DNA of 45,201 nt, from NCBI RefSeq assembly GCF_002803095.1, contig NZ_PGLR01000046.1, forward strand, positions 1 through 45,201. The letters are read 5' to 3'. The translations under genes and the position numbers were made by a program. Shown here piece by piece: positions 38,799 through 45,201 of this stretch. Every line of letters starts with the position of its first letter. Within the stretch, counting starts at the first letter, position 1. Below the pieces are notes generated by a model. That model did no database searches. It saw only the letters and a list, made by a program, of their open reading frames with translations, and had not been told where the DNA came from. Source of the DNA: Pseudomonas sp. ZH-FAD (GTDB taxonomy: Bacteria; Pseudomonadota; Gammaproteobacteria; Pseudomonadales; Pseudomonadaceae).

Positions 38799-39913
38799 GG
38801 GCGGTTGCAGGAGCTGAGTGCAACACGGTTATTGAATTGAAGCCGGAGCATCATGCCGCATTGCCATGGAATTTTGCATGACCTCTCCCATCACCTCGAT
38901 GGGGCATTTGAAGTCGAAGCGCTTGCGCGGTCGCATGTTCAGTTGCAGCGCAATGGCGTCCAGCTTCTCCTGGCTATGTACCGACAGGTCTGTGCCCTTG
39001 GGCAAGTACTGGCGAATCAGGCCGTTGATGTTTTCGTTGCTGCCGCGCTGCCAGGGGCTGTGCGGGTCGCAGAAGTAGATCGCCACGCCGGTTCTTTGGG
39101 TGATCTCGGCGTGTCGCGCCATCTCCCGGCCCTGGTCGTAAGTCATGCTCTTGCGCATCTCCAGCGGCATGCTATTGAGCGCGGCGCTGAAGCCTTCCAG
39201 TGCCGAAGTCGCCGTCGCGTCGTTCATCTTCACCAACATCAGGTAGCCACTGGTGCGTTCCACCAGCGTACCGACGGACGAGGCGTTGGCCTTACCCTTG
39301 ATGAGGTCGCCTTCCCAATGCCCCGGCATCAGCCTGTCTTCAATCTCCGGCGGGCGCACATGAATACTGACCATCTCGGGGATCTGGCCGCGCCGATCCA
39401 CGCCACCAGAGCGCGGCCGGCGCGTCGTCTTGCCTTGGCGCAGACAGATGATCAGCTCCTTACGCAGCTCACCCACTGGCAGGGCATAGATCGCGTTGTA
39501 GATCGTCTCGCGACAGACGTAGGCATCTCGCAGGTTGGGTATGTTCATGCTGCGCAGCTTGCCGGCAATCTGCTCGGGAGACAAACGCTCACGCAGCATA
39601 TGGGTCACCAGTTCGAAGCGCTCGCTACCCGGCAACAGTTTTCGCATCGGTCGACAAACCTGGCGGCGGGCCTGCATTTGCTGCTGGGCCAGGCGGGCCG
39701 AGTAGCCACCGCAAGCACCTCGGTTACGGCGCAGCTCACGGCTGATGGTCGAAGGGGATCGGTTGATCAAGCAGGCAATCCTGCGCAGGCTGAAGCCTTG
39801 GGTACGACCGATTTGAATGGTGGCGCGCTCTTCAACGCTGAGTTCGGTATAAGACATAGGGGCAGCACCGTACCGGAAAGGTCAGGTGTTGCACTCAGTT
39901 TTTGCCGCCGCCC
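38799..39913 (-). mobile_element. IS30-family insertion sequence
   Basis: The element is about 1,115 bp with imperfect 28-bp inverted ends: 38799-38826 and 39886-39913 share GGGCGG, GCA and the 13-mer CTGAGTGCAACAC. It carries one transposase gene on the minus strand. It cuts the second recombinase gene on the left and lies upstream of the terA-like gene on the right. No direct duplication is clear at its borders. Confidence 0.85.
38829..39857 (-). CDS. IS30-family transposase
   Basis: The 342-residue protein starts with the IS30 HTH (YTELSVEERATIQIGRTQG, INRSPSTISRELRRN) and has the DDE residues in GHWEGDLIKG, MTYDQGREM and the NENINGLIRQYLPKGTD segment. It is full length and unbroken. The start ATG is at 39857, about 30 bases inside the right repeat. 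It cuts and joins the element through a circular intermediate in this family. Confidence 0.95.
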   Translation of the reverse strand: MSYTELSVEERATIQIGRTQGFSLRRIACLINRSPSTISRELRRNRGACGGYSARLAQQQMQARRQVCRPMRKLLPGSERFELVTHMLRERLSPEQIAGKLRSMNIPNLRDAYVCRETIYNAIYALPVGELRKELIICLRQGKTTRRPRSGGVDRRGQIPEMVSIHVRPPEIEDRLMPGHWEGDLIKGKANASSVGTLVERTSGYLMLVKMNDATATSALEGFSAALNSMPLEMRKSMTYDQGREMARHAEITQRTGVAIYFCDPHSPWQRGSNENINGLIRQYLPKGTDLSVHSQEKLDAIALQLNMRPRKRFDFKCPIEVMGEVMQNSMAMRHDAPASIQ

Positions 39914-40016
39914 TTTACTTTGGAGATTCGGCCCTGAATGGACGAGTGTGTGACCTCGCTTCATGCAATCCAGGCTTACTTTGCCTGCACATAAACCAAG
40001 GAATAGGCGACCAGAA

Positions 40017-41268
40017 TTGAATCAATCCCTCAAGCCCGGCGAGAACACCACCATCAACCAGTCGAAAGGTCAGGTGCTGGTAACGCATTCTGCCGGCGCA
40101 AACCTCGACGTGAACCTGACGGCCTTCCTCATCACTGACTCCGGAAAAGTGGTCGATGACAGTGGGATGGTCTTCTTCAATGCGCCGGAGCATGCGTCCG
40201 GCGCGGCCGCATTCTCGCCTCCCATCATCCAGGCCGGCTCGATCAGTCACAGCATCAGCTTTGATCTGAGTCGCCTGCCAGCCTCTATCTCGAAGATCGC
40301 CATCACCTTGACCCAAGATGGCACCGGAGGAGGTTTCGCAGGAGTACCAAACCTCAGCGCACGTGTTCTTGCCGGCGACCAGGTGCTGGATCTTGCGCCT
40401 GGGGCATTTGAGCGGGAGACGGGCATCATCGTACTCGAGCTCTACGTCCGAAACGGTCAAGCGAAGGCGCGCTCTGTCTGGCAGGGTTTCGCCTCGGGCC
40501 TGGTCGGGCTCTGTGGCATGTATGGAGTCGAGGTCGACGATGAGCCGGCAACTGCCCCGATCCCAGCCGCGCCCCCCTGCGAAACCGGTCAGCATCACCA
40601 AGACGGTGATCACCTTGGACAAACCCGGGAACACGCACAAGGTCTCTCTGGAGAAAGGCGCGGCCGCGCCGAAGGTCATCAAGGTCAGCGCCAGGTGGGT
40701 GGACAACGGAGACGGTCGAGACAACGACGACCTTGACCTGCGAATCGGTATCCTTCGCCCAGACGGTCGGATGTCCATCATTCAGGCGCCTGACAAGCGC
40801 GGTTCCTTCGAGGCTGACCCCTTCGTATTCCATACCGGCGATGTGGTAAGCGCGAGCACCTCTGCCCCAGGGATCGAAACCGTCGAGATCAATGCAGCCA
40901 TCTCTCATCTTATGGGCGGTAAAGTCGCGCTGGTCTGCAGCGTCTATTCCGCCGTCGACAACGGAGCAGTGTCGGTTGCCTCCCTCAAGCCGAAAATGCG
41001 GATGGAGTACGGGGACGAGGTCGTAGAGTGTGCCTTCGAATTCAAAGGAGGATTTTTCAGTAGCCTGGTTTACACCTACGTCTTGGGGATGATCGAGATC
41101 GATGGCGACGAAATTCGCATCAGCCCCAGTGGCGTTACCTCCAAAACTGGATCGGAAGCCACGCCTTGGCTAACCCGCAAAGGGGATAGGGTCGAGTTGA
41201 CGATGGACGGCCCGCATGTATTTAAAGGCCGTCCGCTTGAGCGCAAAGGGAACAAGCATTACGTGTGA
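40017..41268 (+). pseudogene. terA: TerA-like tellurite-resistance protein gene, frameshifted
   Basis: Two adjoining frames encode one protein. The first (start about 40017 TTG, or 39963 ATG) holds a TerD-fold domain with SLKPGENTTINQ, VDLTAFLITDSGKV-like strand and VFFNAPEH. It shifts to another frame at a C6 run (40572-40577) where one C too many is seen. The second frame continues KPVSITKTVITLDKPG and a second TerD-type domain (ARWVDNGDGRDNDDLDLRI), ending HYV. Two TerD domains in one protein is the TerA plan; the ter system protects against tellurite and phage. An error in the read or a slippage-type switch are alternatives to true loss. Ter neighbours are not in the window. Confidence 0.75.
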
Positions 41269-41275
41269 TGGCGAT

Positions 41276-41310
41276 AGCCCGGTGCCCAGGCGTTCGCCTT
41301 GCACCGGGCT
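41276..41310. terminator. Long hairpin after terA
   Basis: AGCCCGGTGC and GCACCGGGCT pair, enclosing a second GGCG/CGCC stem. No T run follows, so terminator strength is unclear. Confidence 0.5.
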
Positions 41311-41421
41311 CGTGCTACTTGACCCTCCAAGGGGCTGGTAGGTAGGGAGATCGCCGCGGGATCGTTGACGACAATGCCCCCATGCGCGGGCAACTCATCG
41401 TAAGGTAGCGATTCCGCTATT

Positions 41422-42021
41422 TCACACCTTCAACACCGTGCTCATCCATTTCGGTAGTTTGCAGGCCAGCAATTTGACAAAGTCTTCAGGTCTGAGTTCT
41501 TTCTTGATCGCTGTTATGCATTCCGGAGTGGATCCTTCTTTGCCGAGATAATACAGTGCACTGATAGCCATCCCTATCTCAGTTCCTGCATGCTGCATGA
41601 CCATCGGTGTCGCACGTATTAGCCTGATTTCAGCGTTTCCTATGAATACTGAGCGGCTGGCGCCGTTAGTGTAAAAGATTGGAATAAGCGGCATCTGGGT
41701 ACTGAGCCCAAACCTCCTTACGGCATTGGCACCATGGATTTGTAAAGACAAGTGCTTCTGCCTGGCAATTACGCTGATCAATTGCCAGAGGTTGGGACGA
41801 GCCCTCGCAACGTAAAGTCCGGGTTTCGGGCGCATATAAATCCCACGATACACCCGTTCGAGTTCGCCTCGTTTGACCAGTCGAGCTATTGCCTTGGATA
41901 CGGCGTTTTTCGTTCCAAACCCTGTGAAACGGCTAATGCTGAACGGCTGCCCTTTAGGTAGTCGCTTGACTCGTTGCGCAATCCGGACGGATACCGACTG
42001 GGCTTGATCAGTGCTGAGCAT
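41422..42021 (-). CDS. AbiEi-type antitoxin (DUF6088 family)
   Basis: The 199-residue protein has the wHTH of this family: RVKRLPKGQPFSISRFTGFG, KNAVSKAIARLVKRGELERVYRGIY, followed by the C-terminal AbiEi domain (ALYYLGKEGSTPE). Such proteins are type IV antitoxins that repress and counter a nucleotidyltransferase toxin (AbiEii), usually next to them. No such toxin is encoded within the window, so this copy is an orphan. It may still act as a repressor. The start is at 42021. Confidence 0.8.
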   Translation of the reverse strand: MLSTDQAQSVSVRIAQRVKRLPKGQPFSISRFTGFGTKNAVSKAIARLVKRGELERVYRGIYMRPKPGLYVARARPNLWQLISVIARQKHLSLQIHGANAVRRFGLSTQMPLIPIFYTNGASRSVFIGNAEIRLIRATPMVMQHAGTEIGMAISALYYLGKEGSTPECITAIKKELRPEDFVKLLACKLPKWMSTVLKV

Positions 42022-42035
42022 CGTGGCATTTACGC

Positions 42036-42299
42036 TTATAGCGTGAAGTCTAATGACGAACTGAAAAGCGGTTGATGGAAAGCAATCACCCTTCGCCGAT
42101 ATTCATCATCTTGAGCGTCGTTTACTAGGCACTCTTCGAGGCGCCCCAGCGAGAAAACTTGATCGGCGGACGGGTAATGTCTAAGCAGGCTTTTCGCATA
42201 GCTGCGAATGTCATCAGCTAGCTCGGTGTTACGAGAGAGGTCGCGGAGAAAAGCTTCGGTCTTGACGACACTCCGGGTTCTTTCATGCGGAAGGGTCAA
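42036..42299 (-). CDS. BPSL0761-type small protein
   Basis: The 87-residue protein starts MTLPHERTRSVVKTEAFLRDLS and has RSYAKSLLRHYPSADQV, the pattern I know as the BPSL0761 family. These small proteins are common in plasmid and phage accessory regions; function unknown. The stop is 15 bases before the AbiEi-type gene, so both form a unit. Confidence 0.75.
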   Translation of the reverse strand: MTLPHERTRSVVKTEAFLRDLSRNTELADDIRSYAKSLLRHYPSADQVFSLGRLEECLVNDAQDDEYRRRVIAFHQPLFSSSLDFTL

Positions 42300-42413
42300 A
42301 GCGGCTACCTCCTTATTTAGTTATTCCAATCTACGAGACCAGAACGGGCAAGCCGCGCGCTTACCCCTCATTTGTCCGCGACTCGTCGTGGTGCGGCTGA
42401 TGGATTTTCAACC

Positions 42414-42722
42414 CTACAACCAGTTCTTTCCCCAGTAGTTGTCTTTGCTGACCAGACCAAAATCTTCAAAAGCAAATGGCTGATCATTATCGAACATACC
42501 ATTGACCGTGCGCTCCCGACGCAACCCGCTCAGCACCCTGAAAAAGCAGGGCTCACAGAGATGCACCCGGTAGTGCTCCCCATCATGCTGGGAGCCATAT
42601 CCCCATTGGGCTTCAAGCTTGCCGTATTGGGGGCCATAGCCGGGGATACTCGTTCCAGAGCGGCACACGTCGCAGATCACATCCTCAACCACATCGACCA
42701 GTGCCTGCGACTTAATCTCCAT
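42414..42722 (-). CDS. Small zinc-binding-like protein
   Basis: From ATG 42722, with GAGGTGAG just upstream, the protein has 102 residues. It has CDVC (about 17-20) and CEPC (about 56-59), a likely zinc site, and aromatic-rich ends (DNYWGKNW). Similar proteins occur on plasmids, function unknown. The minus-strand genes 42036 and 41422 follow downstream. Confidence 0.65.
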   Translation of the reverse strand: MEIKSQALVDVVEDVICDVCRSGTSIPGYGPQYGKLEAQWGYGSQHDGEHYRVHLCEPCFFRVLSGLRRERTVNGMFDNDQPFAFEDFGLVSKDNYWGKNWL

Positions 42723-42811
42723 GCTCACCTCACGATTACCATTCAAGCGGAACCGGCCGGTTATTGAGTCACGCAACCGAGATCATTCAAATAGCCACGA
42801 CTGGCTAAGTA

Positions 42812-43966
42812 TCAAAAGCAAGCCAACAACTGCTGCCTGTAATGCTGGGAAAAGCTGACCTGATAAGCAGGTTCAGCTCCAAAACCACCCAGCGAAATGA
42901 CGTTCGCAGCCTGCAACCCATTATCCGACTCCGCGTCTCCTAGGCCAGCACCATGAATACCTTCGATATGGTCAAAATCACCAATCGGCTCAGGCCTTGA
43001 GCCTGTAGCAAGACTTGGCATAAGCACATCACTCAATACCGCTAGATCATCCGGCAGGTCGTCCGCAATTCGCTCCGCAAAGCCCTGAAGCGTCGGTTCC
43101 GCTAGCATGAATAGCCACGCCTGATCATCCGATTCACCTGTGCGCCGCAGCACCCGTCCCATTACTTGCCGGTAATGCAGCTCCGTGCGGATACGGCTGA
43201 GGTAGCAGCAAACCTGCAGGCGCGGGATGTCGGTGCCTTCACTGATCATTCCGACAGCGACAATCCAGCGGCAGGTGCTGCTCCGGAATCCATTGATCAC
43301 CTGCTGCGCATCCGGGGTTTTGTTGGTCACGATACGGTACTCTTCACCCATTGCTTCCAGAGCGAGTGCAATTTGCTGAGCGTGTTCAATATCGGTGGCC
43401 ACCACCAAACCGGCAGAATCAGGCTTGATCTTTCGTAGCTCGCTCAGCTTGCTGCAGCCAAGGTCAAGGATTGGATTGATCACCTCGTCATGGCGCAGCA
43501 GTTCCTCATAAGTCACAGGTGACTCGCCCAGCAGCTTGGCGATGCTGGGAAACAGCCTCACGGAGCTATCCGCACCAAGCTCTTCCGTGAGTTTCACCTT
43601 CTGATTGTCGAGCAGAACAATTCGAGGGGACCGGCACACGCCGTCGGCAATGGCATCTTTCAAGCCATAACGGTAATCACAGATCAAATGCCCCTCGGGC
43701 GAAGAGTAGCGAGCCAATGCGATGGCCTTGTCGTCCGAACGCCAGGGCGTGCCAGACAGGGCCAACGTGAAGGCAGCCCGATCCTGTATCCGATGCAGTA
43801 TCTGCTGTCCCCAGGCATTGCTGAGCAGCGGATCGTGGCCGGCGCAATGATGGATCTCGTCGAAAACCACGAGCACCCGATAATCATCAAGCAGCTGCCA
43901 GAATCCCTCATCACGGTATTCCATAGCCTGATAGGTATAGGCCGCGCCCACGGTGCGGATTCCACG
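42812..43966 (-). pseudogene. Superfamily 2 DNA/RNA helicase, N-terminal half lost to an IS21 element
   Basis: The remaining frame holds motif II (VVFDEIHH), motif III (SGTPWRSD), and the second RecA domain with VAVGMISEGTDIP (motif V) and QVMGRVLRRTG (motif VI). Motif I (Walker A) and everything before is missing: homology starts at about 43966, and the codons before it (GTG TCC GAA TGG at 43978) belong to the IS end. Without the ATP-binding loop the product cannot act as a helicase. Helicases of this kind are often in restriction or defence systems. Confidence 0.8.
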
Positions 43967-44058
43967 CCATTCGGACACTCAGACCACGCTGATCCGGACA
44001 CCTGTTCCACGTTCATTCGGACAGGCAGTCGGAGCGCAGCGACGCAGGGGTGGCATTG

Positions 44059-44814
44059 TTAGTCCGAGGTGCCCGGCGTCGTCAATTTCTGCGTCCGTTT
44101 GCGCATTGATTCACCCTTCAGATTGATCCGATAAGCGTTGTGCACCAGGCGGTCGAGGATGGCATCGGCCAGGGTCGGATCGCCGATCAGTTCGTGCCAG
44201 TTGTCCACCGGCATCTGGCTGGTGACGATGGTCGAGCGCTGGCCGTAACGGTCGTCCAGTAGCTCCAGCATGTCGCGCCGTTGCTCGCCGGTGAACGGGG
44301 CCAGGCCCCAGTCGTCGAGGATCAGCAGGTCGGTCTTGGCGTAGCTGCTCATCAGCTTGGCGAAGCGGCCGTCGCCATGGGCCAGACCCAGTTCTTCCAG
44401 CAAACGTGGCAGGCGCAGGTAGCGCACGCTGTAGCCCTCCCGGCAGGCCTGGTGGGCCAGGGCGCAGGCCAGCCAGGTTTTACCGACACCGGTGGGGCCG
44501 CCGATGATCAGGTTGAGGCCGTCGCGCAGCCACTGACCACTGCTCAGTTGCAAGATCAGCGCCTTATCCAGTCCGCGCGGGCTGCGGTAGTCGATGTCTT
44601 CGAGGCAGGCGTTGTGCTTGAGCCGGGCCTGGCGCAGGCGGCTGCTCAGGCGCTTGTCATCGCGTTCGGTCAGCTCGCGGTCGACCAGCAGGCCGAGGCG
44701 TTCTTCGAAGCTCAGGCTGTCGATGTCCGGGGTTTTCAGTTGTTCATTCAGCGCCTTGAGCATGCCGTGCAGGCGCAGGGTTTGCAGCTTGTCCAGGGTC
44801 GGATGGGGCAGCAT
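44059..44814 (-). CDS. istB: IS21-family helper ATPase IstB
   Basis: The 251-residue protein has Walker A GGPTGVGKT (105-113) and Walker B LLILDDW (163-169), and the end SMRKRTQKL. IstB is an AAA+ ATPase that assists the IstA transposase and selects target sites. The start at 44814 has AGGAAA 7 bases upstream. It is full length, 17 bases after the istA stop, so both are on one transcript. Confidence 0.95.
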   Translation of the reverse strand: MLPHPTLDKLQTLRLHGMLKALNEQLKTPDIDSLSFEERLGLLVDRELTERDDKRLSSRLRQARLKHNACLEDIDYRSPRGLDKALILQLSSGQWLRDGLNLIIGGPTGVGKTWLACALAHQACREGYSVRYLRLPRLLEELGLAHGDGRFAKLMSSYAKTDLLILDDWGLAPFTGEQRRDMLELLDDRYGQRSTIVTSQMPVDNWHELIGDPTLADAILDRLVHNAYRINLKGESMRKRTQKLTTPGTSD

Positions 44815-44831
44815 GGTGAGTTTCCTTGGGT

Positions 44832-45201
44832 TCAGTGGTAGTAGCCGGGGCCGCGCAGGTTGGCGTGGTCGTCCGGCAGCAGCGGCAGGTTGGCTTGAGC
44901 CAGCGGCAGGCTTTCCAGGCCCTGGCGCAGGATCGATTCGAGGCTCTTGTAGCTGCACGCGCCGAGGCTGAGGGCGCGTCGGCAGGCCAGCTCCAAGCGC
45001 ACTTCGCCATGAGTCTTGCCCAGGCGCAGGATGCCCAGGCAGGCCCGGTAACCCTGCTGCGGATGGATGCGCCGCTCGAGGATGTGGCTGATCACGCCGG
45101 CCGTGTTCGGCCCGGTCTGCTCGGCCCAGCGGATCAGCCGCTGCGGCGTCCACTCGGCATGCTCGCGATGGCTCTTGGGCATGTGCTCGGCCTGCGTGCT
45201 G
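44832..45201 (-). CDS. istA: IS21-family transposase IstA, C-terminal part
   Basis: The 122 codons before the stop at 44832 give the C-terminal region of IstA (EHMPKSHREHAEWTP, ILERRIHPQQGYRACLGILRLG). This part follows the DDE domain and contacts IstB. The gene runs off the window at 45201, so the catalytic domain cannot be seen. Confidence 0.9.
   Translation of the reverse strand, partial: STQAEHMPKSHREHAEWTPQRLIRWAEQTGPNTAGVISHILERRIHPQQGYRACLGILRLGKTHGEVRLELACRRALSLGACSYKSLESILRQGLESLPLAQANLPLLPDDHANLRGPGYYH

Larger units (their letters stand above)
43967..45201 (-). mobile_element. IS21-family element, 3' part, cut by the window end
   Basis: The left end has repeated CGGACA motifs (CATTCGGACA, GATCCGGACA, CATTCGGACA between 43968 and 44022) like the multiple terminal repeats of IS21 elements. 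istB then istA follow on the minus strand. The other end lies outside. Confidence 0.85.

Noticed and set aside
38853..39953. Plus-strand frame of 366 codons opposite the IS30 transposase
   Set aside because: Antisense shadow of a well-defined transposase.
1..45201. CRISPR array
   Set aside because: No set of regularly spaced identical repeats with unique spacers was seen on either strand.

Overview
The window reads as accessory DNA of a large Pseudomonas replicon, most likely a conjugative-type megaplasmid. The signs are GC-rich codon use, a KfrA-like plasmid protein, plasmid-borne umuDC under a LexA box, a terA-like tellurite-resistance gene, a prepilin-peptidase fragment, many small genes of unknown function, and five kinds of mobile element. 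The IncP-2-like megaplasmids of Pseudomonas carry several of these, but no replication or partition gene is visible here, so that placement is inference.

Layout. 1-119 is the end of an IS3-family element. 120-922 is non-coding and contains a 19-bp inverted repeat 570 bp apart. 923-3454 holds five small plus-strand genes (a secreted protein, a soluble protein, a membrane protein, a zinc-ribbon protein and an unknown). 3715-5119 holds a membrane protein with an acidic tail and a TonB/TolA-C-terminal-like protein. 5240-11492 is a complete 6,253-bp Tn3-family transposon with identical 39-bp ends and a 5-bp target duplication (GTACT). It carries a resolvase gene broken by a stop codon, a ribbon-helix-helix/PIN toxin-antitoxin pair, TnpA, and a mer module that has merR, merT, merP and a GDCCVxC protein but no merA.

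11522-13719 is an SOS operon: LexA box, umuD-like, umuC-like, and a third gene whose product looks like an Hfq/Sm-fold protein. A protein with two copies of one helix-turn-helix-like unit faces it. 14884-18943 encodes an autotransporter, a lipoprotein alpha/beta hydrolase and a protein with two Arc-like ribbon-helix-helix domains. 19301-25605 is a minus-strand run of thirteen mostly small genes (ASCH protein, Sel1-like protein, a second TonB-like protein, a tyrosine recombinase). It is divergent from kfrA (26106-27215) across a 500-bp control region full of repeats. 27482-36473 holds a DEDDh exonuclease, an AT-rich orphan gene, a second tyrosine recombinase, a large unknown protein, a PD-(D/E)XK nuclease, a prepilin-peptidase fragment beside a receiver-only response regulator, a lipoprotein and a C39-like peptidase.

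36473-45201 is a graveyard of insertions. An endonuclease I gene is cut at its catalytic His motif by an AT-rich two-recombinase element. That element is itself cut by an IS30-family element, beyond which lies terA with a frameshift in a C6 run. An orphan AbiEi-type antitoxin, a BPSL0761-type protein and a zinc-binding protein follow. A superfamily 2 helicase has lost its Walker A half to an IS21-family element that runs off the window.

The most original signals are the Hfq-like gene in an SOS polymerase operon, the mer transport module without reductase, the single-chain Arc-like protein, the two TonB-like proteins without a visible receptor, and the long unknown minus-strand cluster with its repeat-rich divergent control region. 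No CRISPR array, rRNA or canonical tRNA was seen.
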